Shown here piece by piece: positions 43,541-52,698 of a stretch of 64,000 bases of DNA (its first letter is position 1; the number at the start of each line of letters is the position of its first letter). The stretch lies in assembly GCF_028416595.1 (NCBI RefSeq), contig NZ_JAMQKC010000004.1, positions 86,642-150,641 on the forward strand. The letters run 5' to 3'. The position numbers were made by a program, and so were the translations under genes. Under the pieces are notes generated by a model. The model worked only from the letters and a program-made list of their open reading frames with translations. It was not told where the DNA came from and searched no databases. Origin of the DNA: Aquibacillus salsiterrae (GTDB lineage Bacteria; Bacillota; Bacilli; Bacillales; Amphibacillaceae).

Positions 43541-43930
43541 TTATTCTTTGTCTTCGTCTTTTTTGACTGCATCTTCGTTAGTAGTTGCATCGCTTTGTTG
43601 GTCTGTTACACCTTCATCTTCGCCACCAGGAGCAACATCTCCATTTTCACCGTTCGTACCAGCGTCGTCATTCATCTCAACGCCATCATCGATACCCTCT
43701 TCATCAAGTTCTTGGTCGATTTCGTCTGTAACGTCATCACCAGTGTCCTCGATTCCTTCACCAGCATCATCGATGTCATCTCCTACATCATTCATTTCAT
43801 CTTGAATCTCATCTGCAGGAGTTTCCTCTGGTGGTGGGTTTTGTTCATCATCATCGTTACTTGCACAACCAGTAATTAATGATACAGCAAGTGCGGGAGC
43901 GCCTAACTTAATTAGCCATTTTTTATCCAT
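43541..43930 (-). CDS. Acidic lipoprotein, unknown function
   Basis: 129 residues with a lipoprotein signal (APALAVSLITGC, lipobox LITG-C with Cys at 22). The mature part is almost wholly disordered and acidic (Asp/Glu over 40 per cent), with a short patterned stretch VGDDIDDAGEGIEDTGDDV. AAGGAGG precedes the ATG. The strong acidity is typical of exposed surface proteins of alkaliphiles or halotolerant bacilli. It has no recognised domain. Confidence 0.75.
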   Translation of the reverse strand: MDKKWLIKLGAPALAVSLITGCASNDDDEQNPPPEETPADEIQDEMNDVGDDIDDAGEGIEDTGDDVTDEIDQELDEEGIDDGVEMNDDAGTNGENGDVAPGGEDEGVTDQQSDATTNEDAVKKDEDKE

Positions 43931-44185
43931 CGGTATTTCCTCCTTATTTAGAATTTCTATCTTAGCTTTCCCGTTATTTAGCTAAAAATTTTAGGATGTT
44001 TTATCCAATTCTAAATCGTTAACGCCGAATGGGAGTGGAAAATATCAGCAATCAGAACTAACTGTCATTTTCCAACTATTATCGTGTTTCAATTATTAAA
44101 TAATATACTTCCGGATTTTTCTTCATAATTTTAACCTGTATTACAAATACTACTATCACCTTAAAATTATTTTAGGAAGAGACGG
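43931..44185. other. Intergenic region
   Basis: 255 bases between divergent genes; promoters presumably here, none clear. Nothing else seen. Confidence 0.4.
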
Positions 44186-44653
44186 ATGCCAATGAAACCA
44201 CCTGCAAAACACGAAGCTATTTTTTGGAGTATTGCATTACCAGGATTAGCACAAATTTTAAATGGAAAATTGTTTAAAGGAACATTACTAATAGGACTAG
44301 AGTTCCTCATTAATGTGCAAAGCAATTTTAACTTGGCCATTCTGTATTCATTTACTGGCGCAATTGAGCAAGCCGCATTTATTGTTGACTATCAGTGGCT
44401 AATGTTTTATCCGTGTATTTACTTATTTGGTATGTGGGATGCCTATCGTGATGCAGAGGGAAATGGAACACGCTACGATTATTTACCTTTTGTGTTTACT
44501 GCGTTTTCGGTAACGGTGGGGTTGATGTATTCTTCTGCCAATACATACTTAGGTCACACGATAGGACCCATTTTCTTTCCAATTTTATGTGTTATCCCTG
44601 GCATTTTAATCGGTTTGACTGTTAAAAAAACCTGGCTGTATGTGAAACATTGA
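44186..44653 (+). CDS. Conserved four-helix membrane protein
   Basis: 155 residues behind AGGAAGAG. Four hydrophobic segments. The start HEAIFWSIALPGLAQILNGK resembles the Gly-rich SPGLGQLYNG motif of TM2-like proteins, and FGMWDAYRDAEGNG a conserved loop. Found here beside fabZ; substrate and role unknown. A hairpin gtcacctg/caggtgac (44674-44695) follows. Confidence 0.65.
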   Translation: MPMKPPAKHEAIFWSIALPGLAQILNGKLFKGTLLIGLEFLINVQSNFNLAILYSFTGAIEQAAFIVDYQWLMFYPCIYLFGMWDAYRDAEGNGTRYDYLPFVFTAFSVTVGLMYSSANTYLGHTIGPIFFPILCVIPGILIGLTVKKTWLYVKH

Positions 44654-44673
44654 ACTTGTGTACTAAGTAACAA

Positions 44674-44700
44674 GTCACCTGTATGCTCAGGTGACTACAT
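44674..44700. terminator. Hairpin between the membrane protein gene and fabZ
   Basis: gtcacctg / caggtgac, 6-base loop, weak T-tract. Likely a shared convergent terminator. Confidence 0.5.
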
Positions 44701-44708
44701 CGATCATT

Positions 44709-45131
44709 TTATTTAATGGCAAACATTATTTCCGCTTCACATGCAAGTTCTCCGTCGACAGTTGCTGTTGCTTTACCTTTACCAATCGGCCCTTTTAAAC
44801 GGACGATTTCAACTTCTAATTTCAGCTGATCACCAGGCTTAACTTGGCGTTTGAAGCGGCACTTATCAATCCCAGCTAGGAAGCCGATTTTCCCTTTATT
44901 TTCTTCTTTGTTCAAAATAACAACCGCACCGACCTGTGCGAGTGCTTCAACGATTAATACACCAGGCATGACTGGATAATCAGGGAAATGGCCTTGGAAA
45001 AATGGCTCATTAATGGTAACATTTTTCTTGCCAACGACACGCTTATCGTCTTCAATCTCGGTGATTTCGTCGACTAACAAAAATGGATAACGATGCGGGA
45101 TTGTTTCCTTAATCTTCTGGATATCAAACAT
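44709..45131 (-). CDS. fabZ: 3-hydroxyacyl-ACP dehydratase FabZ
   Basis: 140 residues from the ATG at 45131 behind GGAAGGAG; the frame from 45149 is not used. Hot-dog fold with the active-site His in [12 protein letters not shown] and the Glu in [20 protein letters not shown]. Dehydrates 3-hydroxyacyl-ACP in fatty acid elongation. The neighbourhood (flhP, flhO, mbl, spoIIID upstream) is the same as ywpB of B. subtilis. Confidence 0.95.
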   Translation of the reverse strand: MFDIQKIKETIPHRYPFLLVDEITEIEDDKRVVGKKNVTINEPFFQGHFPDYPVMPGVLIVEALAQVGAVVILNKEENKGKIGFLAGIDKCRFKRQVKPGDQLKLEVEIVRLKGPIGKGKATATVDGELACEAEIMFAIK

Positions 45132-45216
45132 ATGTATAACTCCTTCCACTTTTGATGTGTTTCCATTATAGCAAACCTAGATAGATTTTGGATCTTTTTA
45201 TACTTTCTTATCGTAT

Positions 45217-45245
45217 AAAAAAAAAGCTCGCAGAAGTCTACAAGC
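45217..45245 (-). terminator. Terminator after the EpuA-like gene
   Basis: On the minus strand gcttgtag / ctgcgagc pairs (with G-U) and is followed by T9. Confidence 0.75.
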
Positions 45246-45259
45246 TAGCAAACATAACT

Positions 45260-45604
45260 TTATCCTTCACCAACGACAAGATCAATGATGTGTTTCCATG
45301 TGCTAAATTCTAGGGCTTCGGTTGGCTCCTTGCCACCTAGTCCCCCGTATCCGACCATCATCCCAATCATTAAGGCTACATAGCATAGGACAAATACAAC
45401 GATAAGTCGAAGCCAGATCGGGACAATACGACGCACGGGCTTATTAGCTAGTTTTTCCTCTGCCTTCTGTTGCCTGCGACGCGACCTTGCAGTTGAGTGT
45501 TCGTTATGTCGCTCAAGCCGTTCTATTCTTTTTTCCTGTCGTTGAAGCCTTTTCACGTGTCTAGTTGGACTTTCATTGACATTATTCGTTTGCAATGTAG
45601 ACAT
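45260..45604 (-). CDS. EpuA-family small membrane protein
   Basis: 114 residues. The N-terminal 65 residues are basic and coiled-coil (KRLQRQEKRIERLERH). One membrane helix (LRLIVVFVLCYVALMIGMMV) and a C-terminus FSTWKHIIDLVVGE are typical of EpuA proteins, often misnamed RNA polymerase beta subunit. AAGGAG precedes the ATG. It follows flhP in the same direction. Confidence 0.75.
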   Translation of the reverse strand: MSTLQTNNVNESPTRHVKRLQRQEKRIERLERHNEHSTARSRRRQQKAEEKLANKPVRRIVPIWLRLIVVFVLCYVALMIGMMVGYGGLGGKEPTEALEFSTWKHIIDLVVGEG

Positions 45605-45635
45605 GGATGACGCTCCTTACTATTTTAATAATCAT

Positions 45636-46463
45636 TTAGCGCAACTGATTAATTAAACCCATCATTTGATCATTCATGGAGATTGACCTTGCATTCAATT
45701 GATATACACGTTGCGTTGTGACTAAATCGGTCATTTGTTTTGCAACATCAACATTAGAATTCTCTAACGAACCACTTTTTATTTGTACTTCAGCCTCGTC
45801 TGCTACAGGAATAATTTCCCCTGGATCAAATGCCTGTAGCGATTGTTCCGAAAGTCGGAAATTGTTGTTGCCGGTTGCTTCGAGTAATCGCGGTCTAACC
45901 GCCTCGACAACCTGCAACTGCCCTTCGACTGCCGTTTGACCATTCCTTGTTACTTCGATTGCCCCTGTACTTGTGATCGAGATGGCTTCCATATTATCCG
46001 CTAATACGACCGGGCCATCTGCACCTAATAGCGGGAACCCATCAGCGGTTGCGATGGCAACTTGATCATTGCCAAGTGGATTCAAATAAAAATTCCCCGC
46101 GCGGGTGTATCTTGTTTCTGTCTCCCCATTTTCGGTTACAGCAATTTGGAAAAAATGATTGCCTTTTAGTAACGCTAAGTCTAATGCTCGACCTGTTTCT
46201 TTTAACGCACCAGCTTTTAAATCAAGCGTCGTATTAGACATTCTCGCACCAGCACCAACCCGAATACCATCTGGTGTTAAGCGACCTTGTGCATTTTCAG
46301 GAGCTGATAGGTTGTTGATTTGTTGGACCAACAAGGATGAGAATTCAGCATTTCGCGTTTTAAAGCCTGTTGTATCTACATTTGCCATATTGTTGCCGAT
46401 AACGTCGAGCTTATTTTGCAGCTGGCCCATCGTCACTGCTGCTTGCATTGCAATTCTACTCAT
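45636..46463 (-). CDS. flhP: Flagellar hook/basal-body rod protein FlhP
   Basis: 275 residues of the FlgG/FlgF family. N-terminal rod motif MGQLQNKLDVIGNNMANVDT (Flg_bb_rod) and C-terminal domain SNVDVAKQMTDLVTTQRVYQ with repeated polar/hydrophobic heptads. FlhP forms the distal rod in Bacillus. Directly follows flhO with 15 bases between, as in B. subtilis. Confidence 0.93.
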   Translation of the reverse strand: MSRIAMQAAVTMGQLQNKLDVIGNNMANVDTTGFKTRNAEFSSLLVQQINNLSAPENAQGRLTPDGIRVGAGARMSNTTLDLKAGALKETGRALDLALLKGNHFFQIAVTENGETETRYTRAGNFYLNPLGNDQVAIATADGFPLLGADGPVVLADNMEAISITSTGAIEVTRNGQTAVEGQLQVVEAVRPRLLEATGNNNFRLSEQSLQAFDPGEIIPVADEAEVQIKSGSLENSNVDVAKQMTDLVTTQRVYQLNARSISMNDQMMGLINQLR

Positions 46464-46478
46464 TCGGACTCATCCTCC

Positions 46479-47303
46479 CTATCTTAGTCTTGCGATTTCA
46501 TTGACTGCTTTTTCCATGCTTTGGTCATATGCCTTTAGTACCGACTGATTTGATTCAAATACTCGGTAAGCTTGCATCATTTCCGTCATAGCTCGGTTTG
46601 GGTCAACATTCGAACTTTCCAAGTAATTTTGCTTGACCGAAAAGGTGACCGCATTGTTCGCCCGCGCATCAACTAGCAGCTCGCCACCTTCAGCCAACTG
46701 ATAAAGGCTCTCGCCATTTTTCACTAAATCATTGGCATTGGCACTATAAGCAACACCGACATTAACATTCCCACCCGCAAGTTGGACCGTCCCATCTGCT
46801 GTAACGGTGAAATCTTCTCCATCTGTCGCAATCCGGTTTCCTCGTGCATCAAGCACGTAATAGCCCTCTTGGGTTGTCAAAAATCCTTGGCCATCGACGG
46901 TAAAATTTCCGTTTCTCGTATAACGCACGTCGCCACCCGCATTTTGTACGGTGAAAAATAAACCGCCCGTATCATCTGGCATTACGCCACCAACAATAGC
47001 CATATCCGTCGTCATTCCCGTTTCTTTTAACGCTCCTTGGCTAAAATCTGGAATGGTTTCTTGGACATAAACACCGGTGTTGAGCGAACCGATTTTCCTC
47101 ATCATTGGAATATGTACACCTTTCGACGAGGAAATTTGTTTGGATTGCACCTTATTGATGAGTAGCTCTGGGAATGATTTTAACGTTGCCTGATCGGCTT
47201 TATAGCCCGGTGTCAGCGCATTTGCGATATTATTTGATAACGTCTCTTGCCGCCTTTGTTGGGCAAGCATACCTGCTGCTGCCGTATAATAACCTCTTAA
47301 CAC
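46479..47303 (-). CDS. flhO: Flagellar hook/basal-body rod protein FlhO
   Basis: 274 residues starting with GTG (GTG TTA AGA) at 47303 behind AAAGGGGAA. Begins LRGYYTAAAGMLAQQRRQET with LSNNIANALTPGYKAD and ends SSNVDPNRAMTEMMQAYRVF, the usual start and end of FlgG-type rod proteins. Lies between mbl and flhP as in B. subtilis. Confidence 0.93.
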   Translation of the reverse strand: MLRGYYTAAAGMLAQQRRQETLSNNIANALTPGYKADQATLKSFPELLINKVQSKQISSSKGVHIPMMRKIGSLNTGVYVQETIPDFSQGALKETGMTTDMAIVGGVMPDDTGGLFFTVQNAGGDVRYTRNGNFTVDGQGFLTTQEGYYVLDARGNRIATDGEDFTVTADGTVQLAGGNVNVGVAYSANANDLVKNGESLYQLAEGGELLVDARANNAVTFSVKQNYLESSNVDPNRAMTEMMQAYRVFESNQSVLKAYDQSMEKAVNEIARLR

Positions 47304-47390
47304 GGTTCATTCCCCTTTTCTCAACCGGTAAACATTTTCCGGCTATTCCTGATGAAATCCTACAATTTTCGCCGTTAAGGCTAAGAAAAG

Positions 47391-47460
47391 CGCAAGTCGC
47401 GCCCGGAGCTAGACAGCTCTTGGATTTTTTTATACTCAAAGAAGTGGTTCAAAAAGTCAG
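47391..47460. repeat. Dispersed-element copy between flhO and mbl
   Basis: aagaaaagcgcaagtcgcgcc, cggagctagacagctcttgga, T7 and tatactc, matching copies at 38757 and 53029/53700. It lies between two normally adjacent genes. Confidence 0.75.
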
Positions 47461-47463
47461 TAT

Positions 47464-48465
47464 TTAAACAATTTTATTTCGTTCAATTTTATCGATATTC
47501 TCAAGCATAATGCCCGTACCTTTTGCGACACAGTGCATTGGTTCTTCTGCTAATAACACTGGTACCTTTAATTCTTCTGCAAGTAACGTATCTAATCCGT
47601 GCAACATCGCGCCACCACCAGTCAGAATAACACCGCGGTCGATAATATCGGCAGACAATTCTGGAGGTGTTTGTTCAAGCACGGTCTTCGCTGCTTGCAC
47701 GATTAACGCAACCGATTCACGTAACGCCTCTTCAATTTCAGCAGAGCGAATCGTAATTGTACGCGGCAAACCTGTGACCATATCCCGGCCACGGATATCA
47801 ATTTCCTCATCTCGTGCACCCGGAAATACGGTTGCAATTTGGATTTTAATATCCTCGGACGTACGCTCACCAATTAACAATTTATATTTTCTTTTTACAT
47901 AATTTAAAATTTCATTATCGAATTTGTCACCAGCCATCTTAATTGACTGTGCTGTAACAATGTCACCCATCGATAGCACAGCGACATCTGTCGTGCCACC
48001 ACCGATATCGACAACCATGTTCCCACTTGGTTGGAATATATCCATTCCTGCCCCAATCGCAGCAACTTTTGGTTCTTCTTCTAAGTATACTTTTTTACCG
48101 CCGGACTTCTCAGCCGCTTCCTTGATTGCTTTTTGTTCAACTTTTGTAATATTTGTTGGGCAACAAATTAGCATTCTAGGCTTTGATAAGAATCCACGTA
48201 CATTGATTTTATTAATAAAATATTTTAACATTGCTTCGGTAACGTCAAAATCAGCAATTACCCCATCTTTTAATGGACGAATCGCTTCAATATTCCCTGG
48301 TGTACGCCCGACCATTCGTCTTGCTTCGTCACCAACTTCAAGCACTCGGCCTGTGTTGCGGTCCATAGCGACAACTGAGGGTTCGTTTAATACAATTCCT
48401 TTACCTTTTACATGAATTAAAACATTGGCCGTTCCAAGATCGATTCCGATATCCCTAGAAAACAT
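47464..48465 (-). CDS. mbl: MreB-like cell-shape protein Mbl
   Basis: 333 residues behind GGGAGGATC. Actin-fold motifs: DIGIDLGTANVLIHVKGKGI (phosphate 1), VVDIGGGTTDVAVLSMGD (phosphate 2) and GVILTGGGAMLHGLD (adenosine). Directs lateral peptidoglycan and teichoic acid insertion in rods. Position between spoIIID and flhO identifies it as mbl. Confidence 0.95.
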   Translation of the reverse strand: MFSRDIGIDLGTANVLIHVKGKGIVLNEPSVVAMDRNTGRVLEVGDEARRMVGRTPGNIEAIRPLKDGVIADFDVTEAMLKYFINKINVRGFLSKPRMLICCPTNITKVEQKAIKEAAEKSGGKKVYLEEEPKVAAIGAGMDIFQPSGNMVVDIGGGTTDVAVLSMGDIVTAQSIKMAGDKFDNEILNYVKRKYKLLIGERTSEDIKIQIATVFPGARDEEIDIRGRDMVTGLPRTITIRSAEIEEALRESVALIVQAAKTVLEQTPPELSADIIDRGVILTGGGAMLHGLDTLLAEELKVPVLLAEEPMHCVAKGTGIMLENIDKIERNKIV

Positions 48466-48633
48466 GAGTTTGATCCTCCCTGCCTAATTAGTTGCGATGT
48501 ATCCGTGCTTGAACACAATGCTTCTAGTTATATATAATATCACAACTGAGTAATATTAGTTAATGATAATCAGAAAAAAAGTATTCGTTCTTGTTGTGTT
48601 CAAGCATCGATAGGCTATAGGAGGATCTAGGGA

Positions 48634-48930
48634 TTAACTTACCGGTTTGATTGGTTCCGCAACATCTAGCACTTCTTCAGGTGCATCTGATTTGTATTTT
48701 AGCTTGGTTGCTTCACCACCACGCAAATGTCTAATTGCTTTATGGTGATCCAACACTTCTTTTACTTCATTCGACAATTCAGGATTTATTTCTGGGAGTC
48801 TTTCCGTCAAATCTTTGTGAACAGTGCTTTTGGAAACGCCAAATTCCTTGGCAATTACCCTGACAGTCTTTTTCGTTTCCACGATGTACTTACCAATCTT
48901 GATTGTCCTATCTTTGATGTAGTCGTGCAC
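48634..48930 (-). CDS. spoIIID: Sporulation transcription regulator SpoIIID
   Basis: 98 residues from the GTG at 48930 with AGGGAGG 8 bases upstream; the longer frame to 49071 has no site. Starts HDYIKDRTIKIGKYIVETKK and carries the HTH TVRVIAKEFGVSKSTVHKDL (about 24-43). Mother-cell regulator acting with SigmaE. The C-terminal 15 residues (EVLDVAEPIKPVS) extend slightly beyond the usual end. Confidence 0.95.
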   Translation of the reverse strand: MHDYIKDRTIKIGKYIVETKKTVRVIAKEFGVSKSTVHKDLTERLPEINPELSNEVKEVLDHHKAIRHLRGGEATKLKYKSDAPEEVLDVAEPIKPVS

Positions 48931-49071
48931 ATCACTCGCCTCCCTAAGTTGTCTGTCCAAGGTGAATCGAGACAAGCGGATGAGAAACGTGGTCTTTAGT
49001 ATAGGTCGTATGTAGGATAAAAGAATTGTAAGTTTAGCAGAATGTTGCAGAAAAGCCCCACACACTCTCAC

Positions 49072-49196
49072 CTTAGACCTTTCTTGGATTGGTTTGTAAC
49101 AGTCTATTAGGAAAAACGAAGGAATATGCTATTTTTTTCAAGAAAAGCACAGGCGCCTGGTTAGGCTAAGGCAGGCTACGAAGTGGAGTACAATTT
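49072..49196. other. Gap with a dispersed-element fragment
   Basis: aagaaaagcacaggcgcc at 49139 and taaggcaggctacgaagtgga at about 49169, the latter also directly before array D (53113). No gene. Confidence 0.6.
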
Positions 49197-49500
49197 ACTA
49201 CCGTTTGGCCGCTGCATGCGCTCGCTCGGGCTTGTATATCGGTTTTTGTTACCGTTTGGCCACTAGAAGGGCTCGGTCGGGCGTTAATATTGTTCTTTGA
49301 CTACCGTTTGGCCACTAGAAGGGCTTGGTCGGGCGTTAATATCGTTCTTTGACTACCGTTTGACCGCTGGATGGGCTCGGTCGGGCGTTAATATCGTTCT
49401 TTGACTACCGTTTGACCGCTGGATGGGCTCGGTCGGGCGTTAATATCGTTCTTTGACTACCGTTTGACCGCTAGAAGGGCTTGGTCGGTAGTCAAGAATC
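49197..49500. repeat. 52-bp tandem repeat array C (6 units)
   Basis: accgtttg recurs at 49200, 49251 and then every 52 bases to 49459. Units read gactaccgtttg, a variable ccgctagaa/ccgctggat part, gggctYggtcgggcg and ttaatatcgttcttt. The first unit is a 51-base variant (gggcttgtatatcggttttt). Confidence 0.93.
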
Positions 49501-49518
49501 TAAGATCCCCGGGCTCTG

Positions 49519-49665
49519 TCACCCAACATCCTCATAGGCAGGGTCTTTTAACGGTTCCGTGACATCTCCAATAGCTGCCAAAGGATGCTCGCGCAAGTTG
49601 ACGATTGAATTTAACGGACCCAAAACAAGGAACGAAACAGCTGTTAGAAGCAATAATTTATTCAC
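49519..49665 (-). CDS. Secreted peptide precursor (AimP/Phr-like candidate)
   Basis: 48 codons from GTG at 49665 (or TTG 49668) behind GGGAGG. The first 22 residues (MNKLLLLTAVSFLVLGPLNS) form a signal peptide; the rest is short and polar and ends PLKDPAYEDVG. It follows the AimR-like receptor gene by 36 bases on the same strand, the normal place of aimP or phr genes. The mature peptide would be cut from the C-terminal part; which residues is not known. Confidence 0.5.
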   Translation of the reverse strand: MNKLLLLTAVSFLVLGPLNSIVNLREHPLAAIGDVTEPLKDPAYEDVG

Positions 49666-49701
49666 CAATTGAAAAACCTCCCCTATTTTGAACAACCTTC
49701 T

Positions 49702-50728
49702 TTAGCAAAAACTTCCTTGCGCGGCTCGTAAAGGCAAGCGGGCAAAGAAATGATCGCTTCTTTTTCCAATAAAGTCCTGGCACGATTCCATCAATAAGTC
49801 TTTATCTCTCGTAGCAAGACCGTAATAATATTTCAACAAAGGTGTGTTAATGGTCATTTCATTTAAAATCGCCCGGGCAAGATGATCGTTTCCTTTTACA
49901 ATTTCAATGTGCGCTTGTTCAGCTGGGTCTTCTGTGGATATACCGTTGACATGGCCAAAAACGGCACAAATAAACGGGTAATTTCGCCATTCAATGTCAG
50001 CTAATAGCTGCTTATCATCTAGCTTTTCGGCAATAACTTTTGCCTCATTTAAGTGGTACATACTCGATGAAAAGTCTTCAAAGATGTATGAAAGCGATAA
50101 ATTTTCGTTGTAAGTGGAACGTTTGCTTAATTGCCCGAAACGCATGCTTCCTCCCTAAGATAAGCTCGTTCCTTTTCCAATAATAGATGAACAATAAAGC
50201 GTCCATCCTTACCTTATACAAGGTAACAAGTAAGGGATTGTTGATTTGATTTAAGTACTGGTTGATTTTGTCGATATAGTAACCTAGTGCAGCAAATTGA
50301 TGCGTGGAATAGTGAATAGAAACTTTTGCTAGGGTGACGATACAATATAACGCGGGAGAATTAATTTTGACTGAATCTAGTAATTCGATGGCGGTAGGCG
50401 GTGATAAGAGATTTCTTTTTAAATCAACCATCACTTGATAGACCGTGGCAAAGCTTTGATTACTGTCACGGCCCGACTGCTTATTCCGTTCGATCAGCTT
50501 GTCCACCTCACGCATATTACCATTCATATAAAAGAACTCCATACCGACAATCCAGTTATCTTCTATCATCGTCTGATCACAAAATCGCTTAGCCATTTCG
50601 ATTACTGTTTTCTCATCACAATTCATACTGACCAAGGAAATATATTCGTGAAAATAAAGTGAGCGACCTTGCGATAAGTATGAATCAAGCATATCCCGGC
50701 CCCACTTTTTAATCGTCATGCTGCACAC
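49702..50728 (-). pseudogene. AimR-family peptide receptor with a +1 frameshift
   Basis: Two overlapping frames form one protein of about 340 residues made of TPR-like helices. The 5' part (from 50728) has DKINQYLNQINNPLLVTLYK and ILGRKHAFRAIKQ; the 3' part resumes with RSTYNENLSLSYIFEDFSSS and ends FARLPLRAA. Removing one A from the aaa at about 50109-50111 joins them. The end matches the DKFLIRLPL end of phage AimR. The N-terminal DNA-binding part looks short. AimR proteins bind a short peptide and control lysis-lysogeny or cellular genes. Confidence 0.6.
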
Positions 50729-51035
50729 CTCTCCCCCGTCATTCCTACTATTTCTTCCATTATTTCATAACATTGTGATATTACAATACCGGGCAGAACA
50801 AGAATCGTTCGACATTTTTTTGCAATCGACAATAGTAGTGTCATACTTCCTGAGAAAAATCACCGAGTTTTGTCAAATTTACTGCTAACGTGTATTCCAA
50901 AAGGAGCAATCACCTAAAAAATTTTTATTAAAATAATCAAATATAGCACACTAGCCCAATCGTCTATAAACTTTTATCCATAGGTTGAGAGTAGGGAATA
51001 ACCCAATGATGAGATATCGAAAGGAGAAATCGTTC
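50729..51035. other. Intergenic region upstream of two divergent genes
   Basis: About 300 AT-rich bases; presumably promoters in both directions. Nothing distinct seen. Confidence 0.4.
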
Positions 51036-51674
51036 ATGTATCAAAAACGACCACAAATGCACAGAGGAGTTCCGGCAGACCAACAAAGATTTTTCGGACC
51101 AGGACTTGTACCAGGTTTAATCGGAGCGGGTATCGGAGCGTTAGGAGGAGAACTACTAGATCCAGAGCCAGACTATGATAACTTCGGACCTGGATATGGA
51201 TATGGATACGGGGCACCGGGTTATGGTGCGGGATACGGTGCTGGATTCGGAGCACCGGGTTATGGCGCTGGATTTGGACCAGGATACGGTGCTGGATATG
51301 GCGCTGGAGTTACGCCAGGATACGGAACACCTGGTCATGGCGCTGGTTACGGCGCACCAGGATTTGGAGCGACACCTGGTTATGGTGCCGGATACGGCGC
51401 ACCAGGATTTGGAGTGACACCTGGTCATGGCGCTGGTTACGGCACACCAGGATTTGGAGCGACACCTGGTCACGGCACTGGATACGGCACACCAGGATTT
51501 GGAGCAACACCTGGTCATGGCACTGGATACGGCGCTGGGTTCGGGGCACCAGGCTACGGCGGATACGGAACACCTGGTTTAGGCGCAGCTGGTGAGTTAG
51601 TTGACGAAGAGCCAGATGCGGATGATATTGGCCCTGGTTATGGTTACAACAACCCAGGCTTCGGCAACTTTTAA
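51036..51674 (+). CDS. Gly/Tyr-rich low-complexity protein (coat-like)
   Basis: 212 residues from the ATG at 51036 behind AAAGGAG. After MYQKRPQMHRGVPADQQRFF there is a short Gly-rich hydrophobic stretch, then an acidic PEPDYDNFGPGYG and about 120 residues of GYGAGYG/GAPGFGATPGHG repeats of roughly 15 residues, closing with a second acidic EPDADDIGPGYG. The repeated acidic boxes frame the array. Location next to spoIIQ and composition suggest a spore-coat or surface protein; unproven. Confidence 0.7.
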   Translation: MYQKRPQMHRGVPADQQRFFGPGLVPGLIGAGIGALGGELLDPEPDYDNFGPGYGYGYGAPGYGAGYGAGFGAPGYGAGFGPGYGAGYGAGVTPGYGTPGHGAGYGAPGFGATPGYGAGYGAPGFGVTPGHGAGYGTPGFGATPGHGTGYGTPGFGATPGHGTGYGAGFGAPGYGGYGTPGLGAAGELVDEEPDADDIGPGYGYNNPGFGNF

Positions 51675-51694
51675 AGATAACGGACGCATGCATA

Positions 51695-51732
51695 AAAAAA
51701 CGTATGGAGATTTCTGTCTCCATACGTTTTTG
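51695..51732. terminator. Bidirectional terminator
   Basis: aaaacgtatggaga / tctccatacgtttt stem, T-runs both sides, between the Gly/Tyr-rich gene and spoIIQ. Confidence 0.9.
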
Positions 51733-51741
51733 ATTTATACT

Positions 51742-52698
51742 TTATGCATTTGCCATCGCAGCTGACGATTCTGTTTCTTGATCCTTTTTACCTTCATCTT
51801 TTTTGTCGTCTTTTGGATCTTTCTTGTCATCACCAGCGTCATCGCCATCATCTTCTGAATTGACAGCATTGTCTTGACTAGTGGCATCTTCTTGGCTTGT
51901 TGTACCTTCTGCATCGTGTTCAGAGCCGTCAGATTGATTTGATTCTTCTGTACTGTTGTCTGGTTTTTCAATTTCAGTCATTGGTTTGTTAAAATAATCC
52001 TCAGGGTTGACAGGCACTCCCGCTTTACGCACTTCAAAATGCACGTGGACACCGCTTGCTTGGCCGTAAATATTTCGACCCGCAGAACCAATTGTGTCAC
52101 CTTGTTTTACTTCTGCACCAGTTTCAACTAACACATTTTCTAAGCTTGCGTAATAAGTAGTAAGATCGTTATCATGTGTCATTTGAATTACATTACCTAA
52201 TAACGGATCCTTTTTCACTTCTGTTACTGTACCACTTAGTGACGCTGTGACATCAAATGTTTCATCTTCCGCAGACGCAATATCTACCCCTTTAGATTGA
52301 TAGTATTTATTGTTGTATAGAACAAGTGCTTTTTCTTGATCTTCACTGTCTGCGTCATAGTCGTAAAATTTTGTTACAATCTTTGCTTGATTTTCGTCTG
52401 CAACCGGCATTAACATGGACTCTGTTTGCTCCATTACTGGTTCGGTATCACGTTCGCTATCAAAGTCTACGTTGCCACTGCCAGCTTGACTTTGGTCTGC
52501 ACGAGAAATTTCGTCGTTACTAATTTCTGTGTCATTCGAATCTGATGCTAACGGACTTCCGCTATCCAGATTTTGATACCATAACACTCCTGTCAACAAC
52601 AATGCCGCAATCGTTAAATACGCTGCAGGGAAAAACCACTTTTTACCGAAGATACGTTTCCAACCATTTTTTGAAACGTTCTTATTTTCCTCTCTCAT
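51742..52698 (-). CDS. spoIIQ: Stage II sporulation protein SpoIIQ (M23-like)
   Basis: 318 residues: short cytoplasmic start, one membrane helix (about 23-41), acidic linker, then a LytM/M23 domain (about 120-235) with HVHFEVRKAGVPVNPEDYF. The first metal-binding motif is degenerate (SKGVDIA), as in SpoIIQ of B. subtilis, where it is a scaffold binding SpoIIIAH rather than an enzyme. The C-terminal 80 residues are an acidic Ser/Asp/Glu/Lys-rich extension longer than in B. subtilis. Confidence 0.9.
   Translation of the reverse strand: MREENKNVSKNGWKRIFGKKWFFPAAYLTIAALLLTGVLWYQNLDSGSPLASDSNDTEISNDEISRADQSQAGSGNVDFDSERDTEPVMEQTESMLMPVADENQAKIVTKFYDYDADSEDQEKALVLYNNKYYQSKGVDIASAEDETFDVTASLSGTVTEVKKDPLLGNVIQMTHDNDLTTYYASLENVLVETGAEVKQGDTIGSAGRNIYGQASGVHVHFEVRKAGVPVNPEDYFNKPMTEIEKPDNSTEESNQSDGSEHDAEGTTSQEDATSQDNAVNSEDDGDDAGDDKKDPKDDKKDEGKKDQETESSAAMANA

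Noticed and set aside
51742..52698. Active M23 endopeptidase
   Set aside because: The first metal-binding motif is degenerate and the location is that of spoIIQ, so a scaffold role is more likely.
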